The translations under genes were made by a program, and so were the position numbers. A stretch of DNA of 64,000 nt, taken from assembly GCA_963824095.1 (NCBI GenBank), contig CAWGNS010000014.1, positions 806,001 through 870,000 on the forward strand, read 5' to 3'. Below are positions 24,991 through 33,686 of the stretch, piece after piece (positions within the stretch are counted from its first letter, which is position 1; every line of letters begins with the position of its first letter). Under the pieces are notes generated by a model. It had not been told where the DNA came from. It was given only the letters and a program-made list of their open reading frames with translations, and did not search any database. The DNA comes from JBBDWJ01 sp963824095. Lineage in GTDB: Bacteria > Acidobacteriota > Terriglobia > Bryobacterales > UBA6623.

Positions 24991-26837
24991 TTTTCCTCCG
25001 AGGCCAGCCGCATCAGATATTGCCGCACCCGGGCCCAGGCGTCCGGGTCGATGTGCTCGAGGTGGCTCATGGCCGGCTCGGTGGCTTCGTCGAGATCGGC
25101 TCCGCTCCACTCCATCGTCGAGCGGTCCGCGAACGCCGGCCGCTGGTTCCACCAGTCGGCGAGGCGCGTGCCGTTGTAAAGGCGCGCGGCTTCGGCCTGG
25201 CGCTCGGACGCGTCGCCCGGCAGGCTGGCCAGCAAGGTCACGTCTTGCACGGCGTTGCGCTGCACCTTGAGCCGTACGCTGGGGATCGGCCCCTCAATGC
25301 CGAAGCGGTCGCCAGGATAAACCAGCGTGGTGCCGCCGCCGTTGAAGTGAAACCAGGGATCGCGGCCCGTGCCGGTGACCAGCCAGTCGACGTAGCCGTC
25401 GACGCCGCGGATCCAGCCCTCCAGCGGGTACTGCGTGATCGTCGAAAGCGGCTGGGTCACCGCCGGGGGCCCCGAATAGAACCAGATCACGTCGCCGCGA
25501 GCCCGCACGGTTTTCGGCGCCTCGGGCTGCCAACTCAAGATTCCGCGGCTGGCGATCCACATGTTGACCGTTCCCGCCAGCTCCTGGAATTGCTTCTCCA
25601 TGTCCCAACTGACATCGGCGCGGAAGACGAACTTCACCGGCGTGTCGGCGGGCAGCGCTTTCTTGAGAAAGCTCCCGTACTCGAGAAAGTAGCGATTGTC
25701 GTCGGGGAAGCGGACTTCGTCGCCGTCCCAGGGGAATCCCATGTAGCGTTTCTTGTGATTGAAAAACAGCTCGAAGTGCGTCTTGGTCCAGCCCTTGGCG
25801 CGGAAGTGGCGTTCCATTTCGGAGAGCACGTTGACGAACTCGGTTTCATAGCCCGGCTCGCCCCAGTTGACGAACGACGCCGGCCATTCGGGGTTCACCG
25901 GCAGATAGACAAACGGAATGGGCCGCGGGCCGCGCCGCGTGGAGGCAAACGCCGAACCGTCGAACAGCGCGCCGTAGTGGCGGTCGTAGAGCTCCCAGTT
26001 GGCGACGTGCCGCTGCCTTCCCGCGCCTTCCAGCACCGGCGCGAACTCGGGCCCCACCTTGCCGGCGTGCCCGTAGCCAAGTTGATGGAACGTGCCGTGG
26101 TGCTCATAGAAAATGCGGTGGTAGGCGTGAATGAGCGCGAAGAACTCATCGCTTTGGTAGAAGCCGTCGCCGAGCTTGTGGGCGAGCGTCGGATAGTCGC
26201 TGGCGAGCCACGAGGTGCCGTAGGAGTTGTGGTCCATCGTCAGCAGATCGTCGTCGGGAATTACCGCGGTCAGTACCTTGAGCTCGATCGGCAGCGAATG
26301 CTCCTGCCCGGCGGCGCGCAGCACCGCGGAGACGCGATAGGTTTTCGGCTCGGCATCACGCGGAATCCACAAATCGACCCAGAACGCCTGCGCGGTCTGC
26401 CCGGCGATGCGGTTGTCGGGCTCGGGCAGGCTGGACTGGTAAGGCGCGGTAATGGGAATCAAGGCGTCCGGGTAGTAGTGCTTGTCGGAATTGGTGAAAT
26501 GGAACCATTCGCGGAACAGGTCGGCTTGCAGCTTGCCCGCGCCTTGCGGAAAACGCAGGTCGAGGCTGTAGGGCCCCGCCTGCGGCATCTTCACCACCAG
26601 ATGAAACGACGCGTAGCCGCCGCGCGCGCTTTCGAGGTGGATCGAATTCTGGAAACCCGTAGGGCCGCCAGACTTGCCTTCCCCGGCATCGGCCGCAACG
26701 ATCCCTCCAAACGGATCGGGGCGCAAGTACTGGGGCGTGGCTTCGAGCCGGACGCCGGCGGGTTGGGCCGCCAGCGGAACGGCAGCGGTCAACCCGCAGA
26801 TCAGAACAAACAGAGCGGCGCTACGCGATAGGTTCAT
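24987..26837 (-). CDS. Exported DUF4091 protein, glycoside-hydrolase-like
   Basis: 616 residues with a Sec signal (LFVLICGLTAAVPLAAQ). A beta-rich N-terminal domain (about 30-200) precedes a TIM-barrel-like region with many aromatic residues, and it ends in the DUF4091 pattern GGGTTLVYPGDRFG, PIPSVRLKVQRNAVQDV. DUF4091 proteins are found beside carbohydrate-degradation genes and are thought to be glycosidases, but catalytic residues are not established here; candidates are acidic residues in FFNHKKRYMGFPWDGDE. The start is ATG 26835-26837. Its stop overlaps the start of the Cache-like protein gene. It is transcribed in the same direction as the GH13-glucan operon upstream but separated from it by about 300 bp. 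Confidence 0.8.
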   Translation of the reverse strand: MNLSRSAALFVLICGLTAAVPLAAQPAGVRLEATPQYLRPDPFGGIVAADAGEGKSGGPTGFQNSIHLESARGGYASFHLVVKMPQAGPYSLDLRFPQGAGKLQADLFREWFHFTNSDKHYYPDALIPITAPYQSSLPEPDNRIAGQTAQAFWVDLWIPRDAEPKTYRVSAVLRAAGQEHSLPIELKVLTAVIPDDDLLTMDHNSYGTSWLASDYPTLAHKLGDGFYQSDEFFALIHAYHRIFYEHHGTFHQLGYGHAGKVGPEFAPVLEGAGRQRHVANWELYDRHYGALFDGSAFASTRRGPRPIPFVYLPVNPEWPASFVNWGEPGYETEFVNVLSEMERHFRAKGWTKTHFELFFNHKKRYMGFPWDGDEVRFPDDNRYFLEYGSFLKKALPADTPVKFVFRADVSWDMEKQFQELAGTVNMWIASRGILSWQPEAPKTVRARGDVIWFYSGPPAVTQPLSTITQYPLEGWIRGVDGYVDWLVTGTGRDPWFHFNGGGTTLVYPGDRFGIEGPIPSVRLKVQRNAVQDVTLLASLPGDASERQAEAARLYNGTRLADWWNQRPAFADRSTMEWSGADLDEATEPAMSHLEHIDPDAWARVRQYLMRLASEEK

Positions 26838-27146
26838 GGAAAGGGTGTCTCTCAGAGCGTCTTGGTTGGCTCCACACTGCGGAAAACTCTCAAGCCGGGC
26901 AATGGCGTCCCACGGGGACAGTCGCCGCGTTTCCCACCTCGATTTTGCGGAGGCTCACAGGATTCGCAGGGCGCGAAACGCAGTGACGGCCCCCCTCTCG
27001 CTCACGCAATAGGGGACCTAAGGATTGTCGCAAATCCGGGGACCGGGTCCAATTCCGGCAGCGCGAGCCCGGGTAGGGATGCGGGAGCAGCGTGCAGCCC
27101 GCCCGCTTCGGGTTAGCGCGAGAGCGCTGTGTCCACACCGGCGCTT
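26838..27146. other. Gene-free gap between GH13 gene and DUF4091 gene
   Basis: No gene, no clear repeat family member. GGGGACC and GGGGACCGGGTCC-like blocks around 27012-27050 are weakly palindromic. It presumably holds the terminator of the glucan operon and the promoter of the DUF4091 gene, but I cannot identify either. Confidence 0.4.
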
Positions 27147-29072
27147 CTACGCGGGCACGAATACCTGGACTTCGCCGGCTGCCAGAGTCACCGGCAGGGC
27201 CGCGGCGGGGCCACTCGAAACCTGGCCGTCATGAAAGAAATTCGCGTTGGGGATCTGCAGCACCGTCGCGTTGCCCGCGTTGCCGAGATTGCTGTAAGCG
27301 ATTCGCATCGGGCGCGGCGCCACATTGAGGTCGCGATCGACCAACACCGCCCCGGCGAACGCCTGCGCGCCGGTGTTGGCCGCCACCACCACCTCGCGGT
27401 CGTAGAGGATTCTCGAAAACGCCACGATGCCGCCGGCCCCGGACGAATGGCCGAAGTCGATGGCGTTGCCGGAGACCTCGCGAAAATACAGCCGCCCGAA
27501 CCGCAGCGGCGGCTCGAGGTTGCGCAGGTCCGACAGCTTGCGAATTTCCTGAAACGCCGCCGCGCCGGTATCGAACGCGTTCGGCTTGCCCCACAGCGCT
27601 TCGCGGCTCGATTCGTTCGCGGTCAGGTCGGGCTGCCCGTTGGCGTCCACGGTTCCACTGAGGCCCTGCTCGGTGCCGTAGTAGACGCAGGGAATGCCCT
27701 GCAAGGTAAACAGCAGCGCCAGCGCCAGCGTGACCTGCCCGGCCGGCGTCAACGGGTGCTGGATCCGCTCGTGCTGATCGTGGTTGTCGAGAAAGCTGAC
27801 AAAGTACCGGCCCGCTTCGCCGTGCGAGCTGAGCAGTTCGCGCTCCTGCGTCTTGCGCTCCTGAAACACCGCGCGAATCGACGCGACGTCTTCGATACCC
27901 TTGGCCACGCGCGGCAGTTTGTAGAACAGCGGAAAGTCGAGCGCCGCGTCCACGCCAAAGCCGTCGCCTGAGCCGCCGTTGCGGCCCGTGAATTTGGCGA
28001 TGACCTCCTCGTTGTCGTATACCTCGGCGAAGGTGAAGAAGTTGCTCTTGCCGACGCTCAGGGCGAACTCGCGCATGGCGTTGCCGAAGGTTTCAATGGC
28101 TTCGGGATTGACGTATTTCACGGTATCGATACGAAAGCCGTCGAGGTCGTAGCGCGCGATCAGATAGGCGTGCGACTGGATCAGGATGTTGAGCACCGGG
28201 CTGACGCCGTAGCGGGCACGCAGCGCTTCCTGGCCGGGCTGCGAAGCGTCGTATTCGACCACCATCTGCCGCATGTCGCCGAAATCGCCGCGCACGAAAC
28301 CGAAATCGCCGGGCGCATCGGTCAGCTTCGATCCCCGCCGCCGGAAGAACAGGTGGTTTTGCAGATCGACGGGCCAGACGGCGTCGTCGGGACTGAGCAG
28401 GGGAGCCGGGTCGAGCTGGTCCTGCCAATCGGCGCGCGGAAAACCGAAGCCATTGAGCCATTGCACCGGCGGCTCGGTTCCCAGCGCCCCGTTCATCACA
28501 GCAGCGTCGCCGAAACTGCTGACGACGCCACCGGGCCGCACGTAGTCGAACACGCGCGCCGCGTGGTTGAGCACGATGTCGAGGATCACGTAGATGCCCC
28601 GCGCGTGGGCCTCGTCGATCAACGCGGCCAGCTCGCGTTCGGCGGTAGCGAGTGTGCCGTCGGAAGCAAAGCGCTCGTCGAGACGCAGAAAGTCCTGCGC
28701 GCCGTAGCCGTGATAGTTGTAGGCCCAGCCGGGCGGCCGCGAGTTCTTGAGCACGGGCGAGAGCCAGATGGCGCGCACGCCCAACGCTTCGAGGTAAGCA
28801 AGCTGCGTCTGCACGCCTTGAAACGTGCCGCCCTGGCGGAAGTCGAAGCGCTGATTCCAGGTTCCTTGCGGCGGTCCGCCGCCGCGGTTGAAGCGGTCGA
28901 GCATCAGGAAATAGATCCAGCACTCGCGCCAGTCGCCGGGGGATGGAAACGGCGAGGGAAACTGCCGGGGCGCGCCGTTCAACACAACGGTTTTGGTGGT
29001 CCCCTGGCGGGCGGCCGTCTGCGCATCGGCTATGGTTTGCACGACGGCGGGTTCGAAGATACTTGCGGGCAT
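27147..29072 (-). CDS. GH13 alpha-amylase-family enzyme, cytosolic
   Basis: 641 residues from ATG 29070-29072, with GGAGGTG 8 bp upstream. The four GH13 regions are visible: VILDIVLNH (I), GFRIDTVKY with the nucleophile Asp at about 315 (II), FAEVYDNE with the acid/base Glu at about 349 (III) and FLDNHDQ with the third carboxylate at about 429 (IV). A short N-terminal segment precedes the barrel and a C-terminal beta domain follows. There is no signal peptide. It acts on alpha-linked glucans or transfers from them; the subfamily is not clear. It lies 98 bp downstream of the glucan synthase-like gene on the same strand, so it is probably the last gene of that operon. Confidence 0.9.
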   Translation of the reverse strand: MPASIFEPAVVQTIADAQTAARQGTTKTVVLNGAPRQFPSPFPSPGDWRECWIYFLMLDRFNRGGGPPQGTWNQRFDFRQGGTFQGVQTQLAYLEALGVRAIWLSPVLKNSRPPGWAYNYHGYGAQDFLRLDERFASDGTLATAERELAALIDEAHARGIYVILDIVLNHAARVFDYVRPGGVVSSFGDAAVMNGALGTEPPVQWLNGFGFPRADWQDQLDPAPLLSPDDAVWPVDLQNHLFFRRRGSKLTDAPGDFGFVRGDFGDMRQMVVEYDASQPGQEALRARYGVSPVLNILIQSHAYLIARYDLDGFRIDTVKYVNPEAIETFGNAMREFALSVGKSNFFTFAEVYDNEEVIAKFTGRNGGSGDGFGVDAALDFPLFYKLPRVAKGIEDVASIRAVFQERKTQERELLSSHGEAGRYFVSFLDNHDQHERIQHPLTPAGQVTLALALLFTLQGIPCVYYGTEQGLSGTVDANGQPDLTANESSREALWGKPNAFDTGAAAFQEIRKLSDLRNLEPPLRFGRLYFREVSGNAIDFGHSSGAGGIVAFSRILYDREVVVAANTGAQAFAGAVLVDRDLNVAPRPMRIAYSNLGNAGNATVLQIPNANFFHDGQVSSGPAAALPVTLAAGEVQVFVPA

Positions 29073-29170
29073 TCAGGCACCTCCGGTAATTGGGCGAGCT
29101 CGCGGTCGCGGCGCTCGCGCAGCCCCGAGACCAGGAGGCTCCACAACTGGATCTTACGGCGTGTCGATGA

Positions 29171-32100
29171 CTATTGGGTTGCGGCTACGGGAAGATCCTC
29201 GACCGGCTCCACGGTCATGGTGCGCGGCACACGTTCCTGCAGCAGTAACTCCACGGCGGCGACGCTGGGCTCGGCGTGGAACCAGCGCAGGAATGGATTG
29301 CGATGCAGGGCGTTGCAAATCGCCAGCAGACTCATGCCCTGGTGATGCGCCATCCAGGTGCGGACGGGCCGGCCGGTTTCGAGAGGGCCGTCGAACTCCA
29401 CCGCGTCGTAGAAGCCGTGGGCCTTGGACCAGCCTTTGTCCTGCATCTGCCGGAGGTTGGCGACGGCGGCGGCCGGCTCGACGGCGAGGGCGAGAAACGA
29501 CGCGTAGGGAGCGACGGTCATCGCGGCGCTGCCTTCGATGGGGCGCGGCTCGCGCAACGCCAGGCCAGGCAGCCCGAAGGCGTGGTATTGGTAGAGTCCC
29601 CGCTCATCGCGGAGGCCGTAGGCGGCTTCGGAGATACCCCAGACCGTCCCTTGTTCGTGAGCCGCCTTGCGCTGCGCGCTCACCGCCGCCACGGCACTCT
29701 TGTCGAGGATTGTGTTGGGATACGAGCGCATCCACAGCAAGGGCATGAGGTATTCGAACAGCGTGCCCGTCCACGACGCCAGCACGCATTCGTTGCGGTA
29801 GCGCACGTGCGCGCGGCCCAGCCGGAACCAGCTTTCCTGCGGGATATCGCCCTTGGCGACCGCGACGAAGGCCGCCATGCGCGCCTCCGACGCCAGCAGA
29901 TCGTAACAGCTTCGCGCCGATTGGCCGGTCTCGACGTTGTAGCCGACGGTGAGCAGCTTGCGCTGGCGATCGAACAGCAGCCCGAAATCCATTTCGTTGA
30001 CGAAGCGGTCGGCGTCGGCCGCCAGGCGCTTGGCGTCCTCGACCAGGGCGGCGGCGGCATTACCCGACTCGCGCAGGCAGCGCACCAGCTCGCGCGAGGC
30101 GCCGCGTTTGCGGGCCAGCGCGGCGAACGAGCCGGCAAAGGCGGGGATGCGATTCAAAGGCATGTCGGCGAAGCCGGCGGGGAGCTCCAGGCTCGCGGCA
30201 CGCAGCTCGGCCTGAAACTCGGGCAGCAGCCAGGGCGCCATGGTGCGTGCGGCCTCGCTCACGGCGCGGGCGCGGCGGGCGGTTTCGCGCGTCCAATAGA
30301 GCGTCTCGGGACGCTCGGCGCGCGCCAGGCGTGCTTCCAGATTCTCCAGCACGCGAATCATCTTGCTCAACGACGGCATGCGGCTTTCGGGAAAGCGATA
30401 CCAGCCTTCGGCCCAATACTGCAGCTCAGCGATGGGCTCGCTGTCGATCTCCTCGACGCCTTCGAGCGCGGCGCTTTCTTCGAGCGCGCGGATATGGTCC
30501 TCGAGACCTCGCCATGCGCTCGGAAGAATCGCCGAACGCCGCGTGAACTCGAGCAGCCCTTGCTTGAGCGCCCACAGGCAGCCGGCCAGGTTGCCGTTAT
30601 CGACGGTCGAGATGAACTGCGGCGGCAGCGGCGCCAGAGTCCGCGAGTCGTACCAATTGAGCAGATGCCCGTGGTGGCGCTGCAAGCGGTGCATCGTGGC
30701 CATCGTCGCCGTGATGCCTTGCAGCGCTTCGGGCAGCGTCGAATAGCCCATCTCGAGCGCTGCCAGCCGGGCGTTCAACAGCAGCCCGAGATTGGTGGGC
30801 GACACCTGATGGCCGACCAGCGCCGGGTCTTCCTGGACGCTGTCGGGCGCCAGCCACTGCTCGTCGGGCCCGGAATGATCGCGGAAGTAGCGCCAGGTGC
30901 GCAGCGCCGCGGCGCGCAGAAACGCCGGGTCTTTCCTGGGAGCCGCGCGACGCGTGCCCACCGGCGTGCCGTTCAGCCAGGCGCACATCGGCTTGAGCAA
31001 TCCCCAAAGCAAAAGCACCGGGCCGGCCACCATCAGCGCCTCGGGCCGCACGGCCACCAGCAGCACGGCGATGGCCACCGCCATCCAAACGTTGGCGTCG
31101 AGATAGCGGTCCACCGGCGTGCGCTTACGCGCGCCCGCCTCGGCTTGGGCGGCGGTTTCCCATTCCAGCAGCTTGCGGCCGGTGACAAACATCCGCCGCA
31201 TGGTGCGCGTGACGGCGTCGAGCATCACCAGCGCCTGGTGCGGCAGAAATGCCAGGAAGAAAAACACGTGCAGTTGGTTGGTGACGAACGCCTCGCCGGT
31301 GTTGCGCCATAGCGCCGTGCGGCCGCTGACGAACGGCGTTCGTAGCAGAGCCATCGCCAGGTCGAAGTAGCCGGGCAACAGTAGCAGCACCAACACCGCC
31401 ACGGTCCAGAACAGCGGGCTGCCCGGCAAAAACAGCCAACCGCACAACAGCAGCACGAAAATCGACGGGTCGAACATACTGCGGCGCAGGTTGTCGAAAA
31501 TCTTCCAGCGCGAGATCGTCGAAAGCGGGTTGGGGATCAGCCGCCACTCGACATCGGGAACGCGCGGCAGGGTCCAGCGCATGATCTGCCAATCGCCGCG
31601 CACCCAGCGATGCTTGCGGCGATTGTAGGCGCTGACGTGCGAGGGGTAGTCGTCGATCAACTCGATGTCGGAAGCCAGACCCGAGCGGGCGTGGGTGCCC
31701 TCGATCAGGTCGTGGCTCAGCAGCACGTTGTTGGGGAAGCGCTCGCCCAGCACGGTCTCGAACGTCTCCAGCTCGTAGGCGCCCTTGCCGGTGAAATTGC
31801 CTTCGCCGAACAAATCCTGATACGTCTCCGAGACAGCGCGCGTGTAGATGTCGAAGCCGGTTTCGCCGGAGAAGATCGCCGCCAGGCGCGAGCGCGTCGC
31901 CGAGCGCACGCTGATGCCGATGCGCGGTTGAATGATCCCGTAGCCTTCGGTGACCATGTTGGTGCGCGGGTCGATCACCGGGCGGTTGAGCGGATGCGCG
32001 AGCGTTCCGATCAGGCGCTGCGCGGCGTCCTTGGGCAACTGCGTGTCGGCGTCGAGCGTGATCACGTAGCGCACGCGCCGCAGCCATTGCATGTCGCCGG

Positions 32101-33667
32101 TCTTGACGGGGAACGGATCGCCTTTGCCGAGCAGGAAGCGATTCAGCTCGATCAACTTGCCACGCTTGCGTTCCCAGCCCATCCAAACCTGCTCGGAGGG
32201 GTTGTACTGGCGCGTGCGGTGGAACAGGTAAAAACCGCCCTGGCCGTCGGCGCCGTAGCGTTGGTTGAGCGCCTCGATACGCTCGGCGCAGAGCTGCGCC
32301 AGGCGGTCTTTGTCGTCGAACTGCTCGGCGGCGTCGGGCGTGTCGGTGACCAGGCCGAACGAGAGATTCGCCTGGCGATTGGCGAGGTAGCGAATCTCGA
32401 GCTGCTCGACCATGTCCTCGACTTCTTTCTCATGGAGCAGCAGCGTCGGCACCACGACCAGAGTCGAGCATTCCGCCGGAATGCCCTCGCTGAAATCCAT
32501 CTTGGGCAGCACGCGCGGCGCAAACCAGGTCGACACCAGCCGGTTCACGATGCCCAGAGCCGCCTCGCTGGCGGGCAACAGCAGCAGCAACGCGGTAAGC
32601 CACAAAGGCTCCAGGTCCGCGCCGCCGCTGATCACCAGCAGAATCACCGCGATCGTGATCAGCTCGATCGACCCGAGGTACCATCCCGACGGCTTCCGCA
32701 GCACCATTTGCCGCAGGCGGCTTCCCCACGGCGGGCGGCAACCCAGCTCACGCTGCAGCGTGGCGGCGCCATCGTCGATGAGGTAGTAGCCGACGTGGCC
32801 GCGACGCTCGGCGGCGCGCGGGTCAGGCACAGGATTCGCGCGGGCCTGCTCGGCCAACGCGACGGCTTTGGCGGCGACCTCGGTCTCGTGCGATCGCGAG
32901 CAATGGGCAAGGTCGGCCGCCGCCGCGCGGTATTGATCGCGCGTCGCGAAGTCCATGCCGGCGTAGGCGTGGGCGGGGTCGCGCCGCAGGATGTGTTCGG
33001 TCTCGCTGAGGCTTTCGACGTGCAATTTCCAGTCCGCCTGGTCGATTTCGCGCAGACTCGAAACACATTGGCGGATCTGTTCGGGCGAGGGCTTGGGCGC
33101 GTCCGCATCGGCCGCTCGCAGGCCGCCCGCCAGCGCGGCCAGGCGTTCCAGGATCACGAACTGCAACGCCGGCTTGAGTGCCCACAGTTCGGCGGAAGCC
33201 CATGGATGGCCTTCCTGGGCCGCGCCGAAATATTGCTCAAACGACTGTTTGTCGAAGGCAAACGATACGGCGTCGAGATAGCTGCGCGCGGCGTCGATGC
33301 AGATCAGGTCGGTCTCGGAACCGTGCTTGTGGGCCTTGCGCGATTCCTTGAAGCTGCGCGCCAGGTCTTTGGCGACCGTCTTGAGCATGCGGCCGTTCTC
33401 GAGCACCCACAACTCGGCCTGGCTCAGTTCGGGCTTGGTTTGAGCGAGCAGACGGGTCTGTTGCAGGGTTTCGTCGAGCGCTTCGCCGGCGCGCTGCATG
33501 CTCTGGACCAACGCTCCGAAATCGGAGTTTTGCCAGAGCGAGCGGTCGTGCGAGGCCCGGGCGCGAATTTCTTCGGGCGGGATCGCCGGCGGCGCGTGAG
33601 GGTCCAGAGGCCGTGACTCTCCGGTCGCGATACGAACAGGCTGAGCAGCCGAATCCATCGATTCCAT
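29171..33667 (-). CDS. Cyclic beta-1,2-glucan synthase-like protein (GT84 plus cyclisation domain, no GH94)
   Basis: 1498-residue inner-membrane protein. A hydrophilic N-terminal 330 residues leads to two TM helices (about 333-372), then a GT84 glycosyltransferase: VTDTPD, VITLDADTQLP at 535-545, GNFTGKGAYE, SHDLIEG at 651-657 and RRKHRWVRGDW at 683-693. Several TM helices follow to about 900. The last third is the glycoamylase-like domain (FISTVDNGNLAGCLWALKQG, TVGYNVETGQSARSCYDLLASEARMA shortened here, SEAAYGLRDE, WMAHHQGMSLLAI) that cyclises chains in NdvB/Cgs. Family members of about 2800 residues continue with a GH94 phosphorylase; here the gene stops at that boundary. Upstream by 19 bp is an ABC exporter gene. 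Confidence 0.88.
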   Translation of the reverse strand: MESMDSAAQPVRIATGESRPLDPHAPPAIPPEEIRARASHDRSLWQNSDFGALVQSMQRAGEALDETLQQTRLLAQTKPELSQAELWVLENGRMLKTVAKDLARSFKESRKAHKHGSETDLICIDAARSYLDAVSFAFDKQSFEQYFGAAQEGHPWASAELWALKPALQFVILERLAALAGGLRAADADAPKPSPEQIRQCVSSLREIDQADWKLHVESLSETEHILRRDPAHAYAGMDFATRDQYRAAAADLAHCSRSHETEVAAKAVALAEQARANPVPDPRAAERRGHVGYYLIDDGAATLQRELGCRPPWGSRLRQMVLRKPSGWYLGSIELITIAVILLVISGGADLEPLWLTALLLLLPASEAALGIVNRLVSTWFAPRVLPKMDFSEGIPAECSTLVVVPTLLLHEKEVEDMVEQLEIRYLANRQANLSFGLVTDTPDAAEQFDDKDRLAQLCAERIEALNQRYGADGQGGFYLFHRTRQYNPSEQVWMGWERKRGKLIELNRFLLGKGDPFPVKTGDMQWLRRVRYVITLDADTQLPKDAAQRLIGTLAHPLNRPVIDPRTNMVTEGYGIIQPRIGISVRSATRSRLAAIFSGETGFDIYTRAVSETYQDLFGEGNFTGKGAYELETFETVLGERFPNNVLLSHDLIEGTHARSGLASDIELIDDYPSHVSAYNRRKHRWVRGDWQIMRWTLPRVPDVEWRLIPNPLSTISRWKIFDNLRRSMFDPSIFVLLLCGWLFLPGSPLFWTVAVLVLLLLPGYFDLAMALLRTPFVSGRTALWRNTGEAFVTNQLHVFFFLAFLPHQALVMLDAVTRTMRRMFVTGRKLLEWETAAQAEAGARKRTPVDRYLDANVWMAVAIAVLLVAVRPEALMVAGPVLLLWGLLKPMCAWLNGTPVGTRRAAPRKDPAFLRAAALRTWRYFRDHSGPDEQWLAPDSVQEDPALVGHQVSPTNLGLLLNARLAALEMGYSTLPEALQGITATMATMHRLQRHHGHLLNWYDSRTLAPLPPQFISTVDNGNLAGCLWALKQGLLEFTRRSAILPSAWRGLEDHIRALEESAALEGVEEIDSEPIAELQYWAEGWYRFPESRMPSLSKMIRVLENLEARLARAERPETLYWTRETARRARAVSEAARTMAPWLLPEFQAELRAASLELPAGFADMPLNRIPAFAGSFAALARKRGASRELVRCLRESGNAAAALVEDAKRLAADADRFVNEMDFGLLFDRQRKLLTVGYNVETGQSARSCYDLLASEARMAAFVAVAKGDIPQESWFRLGRAHVRYRNECVLASWTGTLFEYLMPLLWMRSYPNTILDKSAVAAVSAQRKAAHEQGTVWGISEAAYGLRDERGLYQYHAFGLPGLALREPRPIEGSAAMTVAPYASFLALAVEPAAAVANLRQMQDKGWSKAHGFYDAVEFDGPLETGRPVRTWMAHHQGMSLLAICNALHRNPFLRWFHAEPSVAAVELLLQERVPRTMTVEPVEDLPVAATQ

Positions 33668-33686
33668 TGCCTTGCCGGCCCTGGGC

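Noticed and set aside
31610..33616. Long open frame of 668 codons opposite the glucan synthase gene
   Set aside because: It is His/Arg/Gln-rich without family motifs, and is the mirror of a real gene with clear GT84 motifs. In high-GC DNA such antisense frames are expected.
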